Source: Actinomyces sp. AC-20-1 (GTDB taxonomy: Bacteria > Actinomycetota > Actinomycetes > Actinomycetales > Actinomycetaceae). From it: a stretch of 64,000 bases of DNA. The stretch covers positions 248,001-312,000 of the forward strand of contig NZ_JACJVC010000001.1 of NCBI RefSeq assembly GCF_023369555.1, written 5' to 3'. Below, piece after piece: positions 1-8,980 of the stretch. The position numbers and the translations under genes are program-made. How positions within the stretch are numbered: position 1 is the first letter of the stretch; each line of letters begins with the position of its first letter. Below the pieces are notes generated by a model. That model did no database searches and was not told where the DNA came from. It saw only the letters and a program-made list of their open reading frames with translations.

Positions 1-1
1 C

Positions 2-1387
2 CCTGAGACGCTGACGAGCCAGTTCCAGGTGACGACGACGATGGTGCTCAGCCTCATGGAGCGTCCCGGGGACCCGGTGGCCCACATGGCCCGGCTGCTG
101 GGGCGGGTGCAGTGCACGGCCTCGGAGCGGCGCGTCAACGTGCGCCAGGCGGTGGCGATCTACCTGTCCCTGCGCACCGCCGGCGTGCTCGAGCACGTCT
201 CGAGCGCCCGGGCGGCCCGGGACGGGCGCCCCCGTCTGCGCCTGGCGGTGGACCTGCCCGACGACTTCGCGCTGCACCAGCCGCTGGCGCCCTTCGCCCT
301 GGCCGCGATGGACCTGCTGGGGGTGGACTCGCCCGCGCACGCGCTCGACGTCGTCAGCGTCGTCGAGGCGACCCTGGACGACCCGCGCCCGTTGCTGTAC
401 GCCCAGCAGCGCCAGGCGCGGGGCGAGGCGGTCGCGGCGATGAAGGCCGAGGGCCTGGACTACGACGAGCGGATGGCGGCCCTGGAGGAGGTCACCTGGC
501 CCAGGCCGCTGGCAGAGCTGCTGGCCCCGGCGCTGGAGACGTACCGGCGGGCCAACCCGTGGGTGGCCCAGTACGAGCTGAGCCCCAAGAGCGTCGTGCG
601 GGACATGGTGGAGAACGCCATGACCTTCTCGGACCTCGTCTCGCGCTACGAGCTGGGGCGCAGCGAGGGCGTGGTCCTGCGCTACCTCACGGACGCCTAC
701 CGGGCCCTGCGCCAGGTGGTGCCCGAGGAGCACCGCACCGAGGAGGTGAGCGCCGTCATCGACTGGCTCGGCGCCCTCGTGCGGGCGGTGGACTCCTCCC
801 TGCTGGACGAGTGGGAGGCCCTGGGGGCCGCCCAGGCCGGGCGGGCGGCGGAGGGCGCGGCCCTGCTCGAGGGCGACCGGCCCGGTGCTGACGACTCGAT
901 CGGGGTGGAGCGGGCCTTCGGTGCGGACGCGGACGGCAGGGTCGCCCTCACCCGCAACCTGCACGCCTTCCGGGTGGCGGTGCGCCGGGAGATGTTCCGG
1001 CGGGTCGAGCTCATGGCCCGTGACGACGTCGAGGGCCTGGGCCGGCTGGACGCCGCCTCCGGCTGGGGTGAGGAGCGCTGGGACGAGGCGCTGGCCCGCT
1101 ACTGGGACGAGTACGACTGGGTCGGCACGGACACCGCGGCGCGCGCCGTCGCCCTGGCGCCGCTGGACGAGGCGCCGGATGAGCAGGCGCTGGCCGTTGC
1201 CGGGGTCTCCGAGCGGCTCATTGAGGCGCTGGGCAGGAGCGGGCGCAGGGTGTGGCTGGCGACCCAGGTCATCGAGGACCCAGAGGGCGACCACGACTGG
1301 CGCCTGGTCGCGCTCGTGGACCTGGCGGCCAGTGACGAGGCCGGTCGGGTGGTGCTGCGCCTGCTGTCGGTGGGCCCGCAGGGCTGA
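2..1387 (+). CDS. DEAD/DEAH-box helicase, C-terminal part (DUF3516), 5' end outside window
   Basis: The reading frame is open to the left edge, so this is the last 461 residues of a larger protein; the first GTG (29) is unlikely to be the real start. The first residues (ETLTSQFQVTTTMVLSLMER) look like the stretch after the helicase core of Ski2/HelY-like enzymes. The rest is an alpha-helical, Asp/Glu/Arg-rich region matching the DUF3516 domain found at the C-terminus of about 850-residue actinobacterial RNA/DNA helicases. Walker and DEAD motifs would lie upstream of the window. Family from recognition; exact substrate unknown. It converges with the yccF-like gene. Confidence 0.75.
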   Translation, partial: PETLTSQFQVTTTMVLSLMERPGDPVAHMARLLGRVQCTASERRVNVRQAVAIYLSLRTAGVLEHVSSARAARDGRPRLRLAVDLPDDFALHQPLAPFALAAMDLLGVDSPAHALDVVSVVEATLDDPRPLLYAQQRQARGEAVAAMKAEGLDYDERMAALEEVTWPRPLAELLAPALETYRRANPWVAQYELSPKSVVRDMVENAMTFSDLVSRYELGRSEGVVLRYLTDAYRALRQVVPEEHRTEEVSAVIDWLGALVRAVDSSLLDEWEALGAAQAGRAAEGAALLEGDRPGADDSIGVERAFGADADGRVALTRNLHAFRVAVRREMFRRVELMARDDVEGLGRLDAASGWGEERWDEALARYWDEYDWVGTDTAARAVALAPLDEAPDEQALAVAGVSERLIEALGRSGRRVWLATQVIEDPEGDHDWRLVALVDLAASDEAGRVVLRLLSVGPQG

Positions 1388-1438
1388 GCACGGTGCCAGG
1401 CGCCCCCGGGGCCGGCCGGGTGCGTCCGCCCGCGCGGG

Positions 1439-1822
1439 TCAGAGGATGCCGCGGCCGGGCACGACCCGCTTGCCGAAGGGGAAGCAGGTGACGGGGATCA
1501 TCTTGATGTTGGCGACGGCCAGCGGGATGCCGATGATCGTCACCGCCTGGGCCACGGCCGTGGCGACGTGGCCCAGCGCGAGCCACAGGCCGGCCACGAG
1601 GAACCAGATGACGTTGGCGGCCCCGCTCATGACCCCGGCACCGGGCACGGGCACGACCTCGCGGCCGAAGGGCCACAGCGCGTAGACGGCGATGCGGAAG
1701 CAGGCGACGCCCGCCGGGATGGTGACGACGAGCAGGCAGGCGATGAGCCCGGCGAGCAGGTACTCCAGGAACAGGGCCCACCCGCCGAAGAGGACCCAGA
1801 TGATGTTGAGCAGCGTGCGCAT
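1439..1822 (-). CDS. YccF-family (DUF307) inner-membrane protein
   Basis: A 127-residue membrane protein. The N-terminus (MRTLLNIIWVLFGGW), the central WPFGREVVP motif and the C-terminal FPFGKRVVPGRGIL are the repeated WPFGR-type motifs that define YccF. Hydrophobic segments lie at about 5-45 and 65-105. The family is widespread and its function is unknown. It starts with ATG, converges with the helicase gene and stands alone. Confidence 0.85.
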   Translation of the reverse strand: MRTLLNIIWVLFGGWALFLEYLLAGLIACLLVVTIPAGVACFRIAVYALWPFGREVVPVPGAGVMSGAANVIWFLVAGLWLALGHVATAVAQAVTIIGIPLAVANIKMIPVTCFPFGKRVVPGRGIL

Positions 1823-1982
1823 CGTGACTCCGTTGAGATGGGGCGATCAGGGACACGGGCAAGGGCCGGCGGGGCCGGCCCGCACGTGCAACCGTGCCAC
1901 CGCGCGGGCTATTCCGGCGGTCCCGGTGCCGTGAGCGGCGGACCTGGCCGGAGCCGCGTCCGCGAACGCAGCCGTCCGCCCG

Positions 1983-2402
1983 TCACCCCAGGAGCGTGCG
2001 CCCGGCCAGGCCGCAGGCCCCCGCCCACACGAGGGAGGCGAGGGTGCCGATGATGAACCGCTCGGTGGATCCCGGATTGCCCTGAAGGTCGGCCCACCGC
2101 CCCAGGCCCTTGACCGCGACGACCGCACCGGTCAGCACGGGCTGGCCTGCCAGAAGCACCCCGGTCACTGCCAGGCGCTCCAGCACGCCGATCCACGCTC
2201 CACCGCGCAGAACCGGCGAGCCTGGCTCGTCGCGCGGAGCGATGACTGGGACGCTCGCCCCGCCGGGACCGGCAGCCCGCTGCACGGGAGTCTCCGGCAC
2301 CCGCGCCCAGCGCAGGATGACGGCGACGACTCCCCAGCCGCCGAGGGAGGACAGGAGCAGCACGGACGCGATGACGAGCACGGTGTGCAGGGCCGGGTTC
2401 AC
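1983..2402 (-). CDS. Small membrane protein paired with the HTH gene upstream
   Basis: A 139-residue protein starting with GTG that overlaps the stop of the preceding HTH gene by 4 nt (GTGA), so translation is probably coupled. Hydrophobic segments lie at about 5-30, 70-95 and 113-137. The middle and C-terminal part (VLERLAVTGVLLAGQPVLTG, then FIIGTLASLVWAGACGLAGR) resembles the membrane half of SatD/DUF3307-type pairs. That family link is from memory and tentative. No enzymatic motif is visible. Confidence 0.6.
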   Translation of the reverse strand: MNPALHTVLVIASVLLLSSLGGWGVVAVILRWARVPETPVQRAAGPGGASVPVIAPRDEPGSPVLRGGAWIGVLERLAVTGVLLAGQPVLTGAVVAVKGLGRWADLQGNPGSTERFIIGTLASLVWAGACGLAGRTLLG

Positions 2403-3034
2403 GCGGTGGCCTTCAGGCGGGTGGGTGCATCGGCCTGCTCGAGCAACCTGACGAGGACCGGCATCATGCTCCTCTCCTCGTCGTAGGCGGCGGCGATGCG
2501 CTGCTTGGAGACCGCCTGAGCGCTCACACCGAGCGTCTCGGCGACCTCCTTGCCCGTCATTCCGTCGTCGAGAAGCGCAACGACTCGCGCCTGGGCCACA
2601 GTGCGGCGTGCGGTCAGAGCAGCGACGAGGCGGAGGGCCGCCTCAGCGTCTGCAGCGGCTCGCGCTGCGGCTCCCGTGCTCGTTCCGGCTCTCACTGCGA
2701 GAGAGGTCCGTGTGCGCTTGGCGGACTCCACGGCCTCCCGAGCGGCCAGGAAAGCGGGGCCGGTACCGCTGCGCGGTCCTTCCTCGCCAAGCTCGCCCTC
2801 ACCGATGCCCAGCCCCACGTGCCAGTGCCCGCTGGCAAGGGCGCGGCGCACCACCGTGAGCACCGCAGCGGCGTCGGCGACGACGCCCTGGACCTCATCG
2901 CCGACGGTGCGCTCAAAAGCCACGAGAACGGGCACGCCGTCGAGCGAGGCCAGGAGCTCGGGGACGAGGTCCTCACCGTCGCGACTGCGAACCTGATCGA
3001 TCGTGAGAACGAACACGCGGTAAGGATCTCCCAC
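2399..3034 (-). CDS. SatD-like protein with C-terminal helix-turn-helix
   Basis: A 211-residue protein. The N-terminal half (VFVLTIDQVRSRDGEDLVPE, then FERTVGDEVQGVV) has the alpha/beta pattern of SatD-like proteins. Residues about 160-190 (MTGKEVAETLGVSAQAVSKQ) form a clear HTH. The pairing of a SatD-like HTH protein with a small membrane protein is known in other bacteria (satD-satE in streptococci, linked to acid stress), but function here is inferred. The start is GTG 3034; an alternative GTG lies 6 codons in. Two near-perfect palindromes sit just upstream, so autoregulation is likely. Confidence 0.6.
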   Translation of the reverse strand: MGDPYRVFVLTIDQVRSRDGEDLVPELLASLDGVPVLVAFERTVGDEVQGVVADAAAVLTVVRRALASGHWHVGLGIGEGELGEEGPRSGTGPAFLAAREAVESAKRTRTSLAVRAGTSTGAAARAAADAEAALRLVAALTARRTVAQARVVALLDDGMTGKEVAETLGVSAQAVSKQRIAAAYDEERSMMPVLVRLLEQADAPTRLKATA

Positions 3035-3046
3035 ACAGCGGGAGAA

Positions 3047-3095
3047 ATCAACCTCTTAAGGTTGATACCCCACCAATCAACCTCTCGAGGTTGAT
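3047..3095. promoter_or_regulatory. Tandem palindromic operators upstream of the SatD-like gene
   Basis: Two 20-bp palindromes lie at 3047-3066 and 3076-3095. Both have arms ATCAACCT and AGGTTGAT around a 4-nt centre (CTTA, then CTCG). In the second copy the arms extend to 9 bp. Their centres are 29 bp apart, just under three helical turns, and the first lies only 13 bp upstream of the GTG start at 3034. This is typical of cooperative autoregulation by a dimeric HTH protein, probably the gene downstream. The palindromes are seen; the binding protein is inferred. Confidence 0.75.
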
Positions 3096-3146
3096 CGACT
3101 TCTCGTCAGTCTCGCGAGGTGGGGCCGACCGGCACGGGACCTGCCG

Positions 3147-4073
3147 TCACCAGAAGACGCGCTGGGCGATGGCGTCGGCGAAGTTCGTCATCGCCTGCGG
3201 CGAGGAGGTGAGGTACAGGCCGGCGTCGATGAGCGAGACCTCCATGAGGTAGAAGCCGCCCTCGCCGTCGGAGACGACGTCGACGCGGTTGAACAGCAGC
3301 TGGATGTCGCGCCCGGCGGTCTCCTTGACGACGCCGTGGATGGCCTTGCGCACGCGCTCGCCCCACAGCCACTCCTGCTCACTGGGCTCGCGGGCGCGCA
3401 CGATCTCCTCGTGCGCCTCCTCCTCGTCCGTGGAGCGGAAGGAGGGGTGCAGCATGGGGGCCTTCTCCACGGCGTGGGACAGGACGCCGTTGAAGTAGAC
3501 CAGGGAGAGCTCGCCCTTGCGGTCGACCTCCTCGAGGTAGCGCTGGACCATGACGGTGCGCCCGCGGTGCAGGTGGTGCACGGCGTCGTTGATGGCGTCG
3601 GCGCGCGAGCCGGCGTCCATGGCCGTGTAGCGCCCCGTGCCGCGCCCTCCGGAGGACACCGCGGGCTTGACGACGAAGTCGCCGTGGGCCGGGAAGCGGG
3701 TGTGGACCTGGTGCTTGGACAGCTGCTGCTCGGGCTCGAGCCAGGTCGTGGGGATCATGGGCACGCCGTAGGCGGCCATGCGCTGGAGGTAGTGCTTGTC
3801 GGAGTTCCAGCCGACCACCGAGGCGTGGTTGAGCAGCCGTGGCACCGACCGGGCCCACTCAAGGAAGGAGGTGTAGTTGCGGCGCTTGGCGTAGTCGCGC
3901 ACGGAGCGCAGGACGACGACGCCGGCCTCGTCCCAGTCGACACCGGGGTCGTTCCAGACGGCGACACGGGGCTCGATCCCGCGCTCACGCAGGGCGTCGG
4001 GCAGCCCCTGGTCGTCGGCGTCGAGGTGGGGGTAGTCGGCACTGGTCGCGAGGGTCACGATCGGTGGGGTCAC
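3147..4073 (-). CDS. ATP-grasp domain protein (RimK/glutathione-synthetase-like)
   Basis: 308 residues from the GTG at 4073 (VTPPIVTLATSADYPHLDAD). The frame continues upstream to 4184, but that stretch looks non-coding. ATP-grasp features: DFVVKPAVSSGGRGTG (nucleotide-binding lysine and glycine loop), VMVQRYLEEVDRKGELSLVY, and the metal/ATP-binding end LLFNRVDVV with FYLMEVSLIDAGLYL. Proteins of this type ligate a carboxylate to an amine or thiol; the substrate cannot be told. It is a single gene with no pathway neighbours. Confidence 0.75.
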   Translation of the reverse strand: MTPPIVTLATSADYPHLDADDQGLPDALRERGIEPRVAVWNDPGVDWDEAGVVVLRSVRDYAKRRNYTSFLEWARSVPRLLNHASVVGWNSDKHYLQRMAAYGVPMIPTTWLEPEQQLSKHQVHTRFPAHGDFVVKPAVSSGGRGTGRYTAMDAGSRADAINDAVHHLHRGRTVMVQRYLEEVDRKGELSLVYFNGVLSHAVEKAPMLHPSFRSTDEEEAHEEIVRAREPSEQEWLWGERVRKAIHGVVKETAGRDIQLLFNRVDVVSDGEGGFYLMEVSLIDAGLYLTSSPQAMTNFADAIAQRVFW

Positions 4074-4276
4074 CGGGCCACCGTACCTCGCCCCGGGGGC
4101 GCGTGAGCCGTGGTCCGCGCCCCATGGGCGACACAGCGGCCACAGTCCCGTCCCGGCCACGCAGGCCTGAGACTTCTCGCACACTTGGCCGGTTCCGGGC
4201 CCTCGCGAGTGGACTCAGCGCCGCGGGCGCCGTAAAGTCTTCCTCCGTCGCCGGGCGCTCGCGCCTCGGAGGACAT

Positions 4277-4350
4277 GCCTCCTTAGCTCAGTTGGTTAGA
4301 GCACCTGACTCTTAATCAGGGTGTCCAGGGTTCGAGTCCCTGAGGGGGTA
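4277..4350 (+). tRNA. tRNA-Lys (CTT), copy 1
   Basis: A 74-nt cloverleaf. The anticodon stem CCTGA/TCAGG encloses the loop CTCTTAA, giving anticodon CTT (Lys, AAG). The T arm is CAGGG/CCCTG with loop TTCGAGT. The acceptor starts GCCTCCT and ends AGGGGGT, leaving a G1-U72 wobble, with discriminator A. The encoded 3' bases are CCG, so CCA is completed after transcription. Confidence 0.95.
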
Positions 4351-4390
4351 CCGCGGGCCCCGCTCCCCCGGAGCGGTTCCCACAACCAAC

Positions 4391-4467
4391 GCCTCCTTAG
4401 CTCAGTTGGTTAGAGCACCTGACTCTTAATCAGGGTGTCCAGGGTTCGAGTCCCTGAGGGGGTACCA
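4391..4467 (+). tRNA. tRNA-Lys (CTT), copy 2
   Basis: The 74-nt body is identical to the copy 114 bp upstream, with the same anticodon CTT. This copy has an encoded CCA (4465-4467). The 40-bp spacer shows no separate promoter to the eye, so the two are probably co-transcribed. Confidence 0.95.
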
Positions 4468-4815
4468 CGCAAGGGCCGTGGCGCGAGATGGTCGGGGACG
4501 ATCCTGACCCGCACCACGACGTCGACGCGGGACCTGCTCCTCCCCCACCCGCTCCCGGCCTCTAGCACGCACCACGGTGACCGGCCGTTCACGGGCACGT
4601 CACCTGCCGGAATACCTGCGGCCACCGTGAGCGTTGATCCTTGCGTCGGTCGACGGGCCGCGCGCTCACACCGCGCAGCCCTCCCGGCCACCGGCACCCG
4701 GTGCTCGTCACGCAGCACCACCGGGTCGCCCCCACAGCCTGCCGGGCCGCAGGACAGACCTGCGCACGCACCCGGCACACGAAGGGCCCCTCGGGGCCAC
4801 GAGGAAGAAGAAGGA
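4468..4815. other. Intergenic region without a recognised gene
   Basis: About 350 bp between the second tRNA-Lys and a small ORF. Open frames cross it because of the high GC content, but none has a plausible start with a ribosome-binding site or a recognisable product. Confidence 0.5.
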
Positions 4816-4989
4816 ATGATGACCATGAGCACGAAGATGACCGAGGTCCCCCGCCAGGCCGCCGAGCGCGAGCTGAGCGCGGCCCAGACCGAGCTGTCCT
4901 CCCTGGACGCCACCGCCTCCCCCTCCCGCCTGGAGCGCGCCCTGGAGCGCGTGGAGGCGGCGCGCAGCGCGCTCGCCCTGGCCGCCTGA
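4816..4989 (+). CDS. Small helical charged protein, hypothetical
   Basis: A 57-residue ORF with a strong purine-rich ribosome-binding stretch (GAGGAAGAAGAAGGA) just before ATG 4816; further in-frame ATGs lie at 4819 and 4825. The product (MTEVPRQAAERELSAAQTEL onward) is one predicted amphipathic helix rich in Ala, Glu and Arg. A terminator hairpin follows 31 bp after the stop, which supports a real transcript. No family recognised. Confidence 0.55.
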   Translation: MMTMSTKMTEVPRQAAERELSAAQTELSSLDATASPSRLERALERVEAARSALALAA

Positions 4990-5020
4990 GGCCGGGTGAG
5001 CGGTTGCCCACCACACAACG

Positions 5021-5061
5021 ACGGCGGGTCCCCGCTCCCACCGGGAGCGGGGACCCGCCGT
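5021..5061 (+). terminator. GC-rich terminator hairpin
   Basis: A perfect 19-bp stem (left arm starts ACGGCGGGTCCCC) with a 3-nt loop (ACC), 31 bp after the stop of the 57-residue ORF. There is no long T-tract, as is common in actinobacteria. Confidence 0.8.
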
Positions 5062-5174
5062 TGTCACAGCCCGAGGCCGGCGTCCGAGCACGGCGCTGGA
5101 CCGCAGGCGGCAGGAGACGGCCCCGGGCCGGGCCGGTTATGGTCGGGTCCACCACCCAGCCCAAGGAGACCGAG

Positions 5175-5651
5175 ATGCCCAGGCTCGCCGTCGGAGACAC
5201 CGCCCCTGACTTCACCCTCACCGACGCCTCCGGCGCCAAGGTCCGCCTGGCAGCCCTGCGCGAGGCCGCCGACCGGGGCGTCGTCGTCTACTTCTACCCG
5301 CGCGCCTCGACCCCCGGCTGCACGAAGGAGGCCTGCGACTTCCGCGACTCCCTGGCCTCCTGGCGAGACGCCGGCTACGAGGTCGTCGGCGTCTCGCCCG
5401 ACCCGCAGGCGGCGCTCGCCCGCTTCGCCGAGAACGAGTCTCTGCCCTTCCCGCTGCTGTCGGACCCCGACCACGCCGTCATGGAGGCCTGGGGCGCCTG
5501 GGGCGCGAAGAAGAGCTACGGCCGCGTGCTCACCGGGGTCATCCGCTCCACCGTCGTCGTCGACCGCAGCGGCACGGTCACCCTCGCCCGCTACAACGTC
5601 AAGGCCACGGGGCACGTCGAGCGCCTGCGCAGCGAGCTGGCGGTGGGCTGA
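5175..5651 (+). CDS. bcp: Peroxiredoxin, Bcp/PrxQ type
   Basis: 158 residues; ATG 5175 follows AAGGAGAC. It reduces hydrogen peroxide and organic hydroperoxides with thioredoxin as electron donor in the cytoplasm. The AhpC/TSA fold begins at GDTAPDFTL. The active site STPGCTKEACDFRD holds the peroxidatic Cys and, five residues later, the resolving Cys typical of PrxQ. The length is normal. The gene is monocistronic between a terminator and a convergent oxidoreductase. Confidence 0.93.
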   Translation: MPRLAVGDTAPDFTLTDASGAKVRLAALREAADRGVVVYFYPRASTPGCTKEACDFRDSLASWRDAGYEVVGVSPDPQAALARFAENESLPFPLLSDPDHAVMEAWGAWGAKKSYGRVLTGVIRSTVVVDRSGTVTLARYNVKATGHVERLRSELAVG

Positions 5652-5681
5652 GCCGCGAGCGCGGCCGGCAGCACGTCCGGC

Positions 5682-6809
5682 TCACTCCCCCGGGTAGACG
5701 ACGCCGAGCGCGGCGCGCACCTCGTCCATCATGGCCATGACCGCGAGGGTCGCCTCCCAGGGCATGACGCGCGACTGGGTGAGCCCGCCCTTGACGCAGC
5801 GGGCGGCCTCCGCCGCCTCGAGCTGGAAGCCGCCGGGGACCGAGGCGTCCCACGTGGCCGTGACGTCGCCGTCGGCCCCACGGCGCGACAGGCTCACCGG
5901 GGTCGGGCAGTAGAACCACGGGTCGATGGTGAGCCGGGCCTCGGAGCCGATGACCTCGGCCATGTTCTGGCCGGCGGCGTCCATGCCCGAGGAGGCGACG
6001 GCGATGAAGCCCTCGTAGCCCATGGCGCTGACCTCCTCCAGGTCGAGGCCGTCGGGGCTCAGGCGGCCGATGACGCTCTGGCTGGGCGGCGCGCCGACCA
6101 TGGCGTGGATGAAGCTGAGCGGGTAGACGCCCAGGTCCAGCAGCGCACCGCCGGCGAGCGCGGGGCTCACCATGCGCTCGACGTGGAGGAGGGACTGGAA
6201 GTGGTCGGCGCGCACGTGGCGGACCTCGCCCAGGGCGCCCGAGGTCACGAGCCGCTGGGCCAGGCGGTGCCCGGGCAGGAAGCGCGTCCACATGGCCTCC
6301 ATGGCGAACAGGCCGCGCTCGCGGGCCGCCTCGAGGACGCGCCTGGCCTGGGCGGTGTTGACCGTGAAGGGCTTCTCGACGAGGACGGGCTTGCCGGCCT
6401 CGAGGGCCAGCAGGGCGTGCTCGGCGTGGAAGGCGTGCGGGGTGGCGACGTAGACGGCCTCGACCTCGTCGTCGGCGACCAGCTCCTCGTAGGAGCCGTG
6501 GGCGCGGGCCGCACCGCCCTTGGCGGTGGCGGGGTGGGCGTCGATGAAGGCCTGGGCCCTGTCGCGGTCCCGCGAGCCGACGGCGGCGATGACCCCGGAG
6601 GACAGGTGGGGCACGTCGGTGGCGAAGGTGCCGGCGATGGTGCCGGCGCCGAGGATCCCCCAGCGCAGCTCGGGCGCGTCCTGGGGCTCAGGGACCTCGG
6701 TGGCGAGGTCGAAGGAGGCTCCGACGGCGTCCAGCGCCTCACGGAAGGCCTCCGGCAGGTCGGGCAGGAGGTCGGTGGTGCGGGTGCCGGGCGCGTCGGT
6801 GCGTGCCAT
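5682..6809 (-). CDS. Gfo/Idh/MocA-family NAD(P)-dependent oxidoreductase
   Basis: 375 residues. The Rossmann fold starts after a 45-residue N-terminal extension at [15 protein letters not shown] (GxGxxA). The family motif [10 protein letters not shown] carries the catalytic Lys of EKP, and AMWTRFLPG matches the dihydrodiol-dehydrogenase-like subgroup. The C-terminal half is the alpha/beta substrate domain ([13 protein letters not shown]). Substrate unknown, probably a sugar or polyol derivative. Start ATG 6809. It stands alone. Confidence 0.88.
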   Translation of the reverse strand: MARTDAPGTRTTDLLPDLPEAFREALDAVGASFDLATEVPEPQDAPELRWGILGAGTIAGTFATDVPHLSSGVIAAVGSRDRDRAQAFIDAHPATAKGGAARAHGSYEELVADDEVEAVYVATPHAFHAEHALLALEAGKPVLVEKPFTVNTAQARRVLEAARERGLFAMEAMWTRFLPGHRLAQRLVTSGALGEVRHVRADHFQSLLHVERMVSPALAGGALLDLGVYPLSFIHAMVGAPPSQSVIGRLSPDGLDLEEVSAMGYEGFIAVASSGMDAAGQNMAEVIGSEARLTIDPWFYCPTPVSLSRRGADGDVTATWDASVPGGFQLEAAEAARCVKGGLTQSRVMPWEATLAVMAMMDEVRAALGVVYPGE

Positions 6810-6958
6810 GGCGCCACCCTAGGGCTCCGGGGTGCGGGTACGGGCCCGGTTTCGGCGCTGTTGCCCGGCAGTGGAGCGGATGCGGGGCGGGTGTGCGGCC
6901 CGGGCTGCATCGACGTCGGCGTCGACGTCACTGCGCAGACGGTAGGGTGGGGCGCCGA

Positions 6959-7043
6959 GCGCGAGTGGCGGAACTGGTAGACGCCCCAGATTTAGGTTCT
7001 GGTGCCTTCGGGCGTGAGGGTTCGAGTCCCTTCTCGCGCACCA
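6959..7043 (+). tRNA. tRNA-Leu (TAG)
   Basis: A class II tRNA of 85 nt including encoded CCA. The acceptor GCGCGAG pairs with CTCGCGC. The anticodon stem CCAGA/TCTGG encloses TTTAGGT, giving anticodon TAG. A long variable arm (GTGCCTTCGGGCGT) and T arm GAGGG/CCCTT are present. Confidence 0.95.
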
Positions 7044-7099
7044 GGGCGGCGGCCGGGGCCCACCGCATGACGCCCCCATGCTCCCGGTACCCTGGGCCG

Positions 7100-7891
7100 G
7101 TGACCACCACCGACTTCACCCGCAAGGACGGGCGTGCGACCGATGAGCTGCGCCCCATCACCATCACCCGCCACTGGCAGGAGCACGGCGAGGGCAGTGT
7201 CCTGGTCGAGTTCGGCCGCACCCGTGTGCTGTGCGTCGCCTCCTTCACCGAGGGCGTGCCGCGCTGGCGCAAGGGCAGCGGCGAGGGCTGGGTGACCGCC
7301 GAGTACGCCATGCTGCCGCGCGCCGGCAGCGAGCGCAGCGGGCGCGAGTCCGTGCGCGGCAAGGTGGGTGGCCGCACCCACGAGATCTCCCGCCTCATCG
7401 GCCGGGGCCTGCGCGGCGTCATCGACGTCGCCGCCCTGGGTGAGAACACCATCGCCCTGGACTGCGACGTCCTCCAGGCCGACGGCGGCACCCGCACCGC
7501 CGCCGTCACCGGCGCCTACGTGGCCCTGGCGGACGCCGTCGCCTGGGGCACCGGGCGCGGTCTCATCACCCCGCGCGCCGGCAGGCCGGTGCTCTCCGAC
7601 ACCCTGTCCGCGGTCAGCGTCGGCGTCATCGACTCCGTGCCCTGCCTCGACCTGCCCTACGAGGAGGACGTGCGCGCCGACACGGACATGAACGTCCTGC
7701 AGACCGGTGACGGGCGCTTCATCGAGGTCCAGGGCACCGCCGAGCACGCCCCCTTCACCCGCGACGAGCTCGGGGCCCTGCTCGACCTGGCGGCCAAGGG
7801 CAACGCGGAGCTGGCGGCGCTCCAGCGCCGTGCGCTCGCCGGTCCCTCCGGTGCCCCCTTCACGGTGCGCTCCGGTGAGGCGCGGCAGTGA
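7100..7891 (+). CDS. rph: Ribonuclease PH
   Basis: 263 residues. A phosphorolytic 3'-5' exoribonuclease that trims tRNA 3' ends as a hexamer. [58 protein letters not shown] and the C-terminal [13 protein letters not shown] are hallmarks. GTG 7100 matches the usual N-terminus ([10 protein letters not shown]); in-frame codons upstream look non-coding. The stop overlaps the rdgB start by 4 nt (GTGA). The rph-rdgB pair is conserved in actinobacteria. Confidence 0.95.
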   Translation: MTTTDFTRKDGRATDELRPITITRHWQEHGEGSVLVEFGRTRVLCVASFTEGVPRWRKGSGEGWVTAEYAMLPRAGSERSGRESVRGKVGGRTHEISRLIGRGLRGVIDVAALGENTIALDCDVLQADGGTRTAAVTGAYVALADAVAWGTGRGLITPRAGRPVLSDTLSAVSVGVIDSVPCLDLPYEEDVRADTDMNVLQTGDGRFIEVQGTAEHAPFTRDELGALLDLAAKGNAELAALQRRALAGPSGAPFTVRSGEARQ

Positions 7892-8574
7892 CCGCCGCCC
7901 GCCGCGTCGCGGTGCCCGAGGGCGCCCGCCTGGTCCTGGCCACGCACAACGAGGGCAAGCTCTCCGAGCTGCGCGCCATCCTCACCCCGCTGGTCCCCGG
8001 CCTCGAGCCGGAGCAGGTGATCTCGGCCGCCGAGCTCGAGGCGCCCGAGCCGGTCGAGGACGGCCTCACCTTCGCGACCAACGCCGAGATCAAGGCGCGG
8101 GCCCTGGCCGAGGCGACGGGGCTGCCCGCAGTCGCCGACGACTCGGGCCTGTGCGTCGACGTGCTCGGCGGCGCGCCCGGGATCTTCTCCGCACGCTGGT
8201 GCGGCCGTCACGGTGACGACGCGGCGAACCTGCGGCTGCTGCTCGACCAGCTCAGCGACGTGGCGGACCCGCACCGCACGGCCCGCTTCACCTGCGCGGC
8301 CGTCCTGGTGGTGCCCGACGACGAGGAGAGCGGCGAGACGGGCGGGGCGGTGACGCTCATCGAGCGCTCGATGCACGGCCGGCTCCTGCGCTCGCCGGTC
8401 GGCGCGGGCGGTTTCGGCTACGACCCGGTCTTCGTGCCGGTCGAGGAGGACGCTCCGGGCGCCCTGGGTCGCACGACCGCTCAGATGAGCGCGGCGGAGA
8501 AGAACGCGGTCTCCCACCGGGGCAGGGCCCTCAGGGACCTGGCACCCGTCCTCGCCGGGCTGCTGGCGCGCTGA
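7888..8574 (+). CDS. rdgB: RdgB/HAM1 non-canonical purine NTP pyrophosphatase
   Basis: 228 residues, GTG start inside the rph stop. It hydrolyses dITP, XTP and ITP to monophosphates, keeping deaminated purines out of DNA. Family motifs: [16 protein letters not shown] (nucleotide binding, T/S-x-N-x-x-K), [17 protein letters not shown] and [11 protein letters not shown] near the C-terminus with SHRGRAL. The length is slightly above average because of an insert after [10 protein letters not shown]. Confidence 0.93.
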   Translation: MTAARRVAVPEGARLVLATHNEGKLSELRAILTPLVPGLEPEQVISAAELEAPEPVEDGLTFATNAEIKARALAEATGLPAVADDSGLCVDVLGGAPGIFSARWCGRHGDDAANLRLLLDQLSDVADPHRTARFTCAAVLVVPDDEESGETGGAVTLIERSMHGRLLRSPVGAGGFGYDPVFVPVEEDAPGALGRTTAQMSAAEKNAVSHRGRALRDLAPVLAGLLAR

Positions 8575-8608
8575 GCCCGGTCCTCCAACCGACCACCTGC
8601 GAGGTCTC

Positions 8609-8972
8609 ATGGGTCACATCGTCTGGGGCGGCGGCTGCGCCCTCATCGGCCTCCTCCTGCTCGCCCGCGGCTTCGCCAACCTCCGCCGCGCTCATGCTGG
8701 TCTTCGCCACAGGAGCCGCCCGGGCGCTGCGCAACGGGGACGGCGCTGATGCCGGCGCCGCGGCCCGGTCCGAGCAGAGCGCCCTCGTCAACCTGGTCAG
8801 GCGCAACACCGTCCTCGCGGCGTTCCTCTTCCTCGCGGGCGGCGTCGGACGCTCCTACGGGTGGCTGAGGGAACCGGGCTTCGACCCCCGTGTCCTCTTC
8901 GAGGTCCTGGGGATCTCCGTCTGGTTCGCCGTCGAGTGGGCGATGTCCTCGGACGCCCGTCGCGGCGAGTAG
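8609..8972 (+). pseudogene. Small membrane protein, apparently frameshifted
   Basis: ATG 8609, preceded by GAGG, starts a membrane-type N-terminus (MGHIVWGGGCALIGLLLLAR) that stops after 46 codons in that frame. From about 8691 a different frame carries the natural-looking remainder: LVNLVRRNTVLAAFLFLAGG, then FEVLGISVWFAVEWAMS. Together they would make one small protein with two or three membrane segments. A single-base indel near 8680-8700 would explain this. Alternatively the gene begins at ATG 8694 (92 residues). No family identified. Confidence 0.5.
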
Positions 8973-8980
8973 GACGCGCC

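Noticed and set aside
3147-4184. The longer start of the ATP-grasp gene at 4184
   Set aside because: The 37 extra residues are Cys/Trp/Gly-rich and unlike the family N-terminus; GTG 4073 starts the conserved strand directly.
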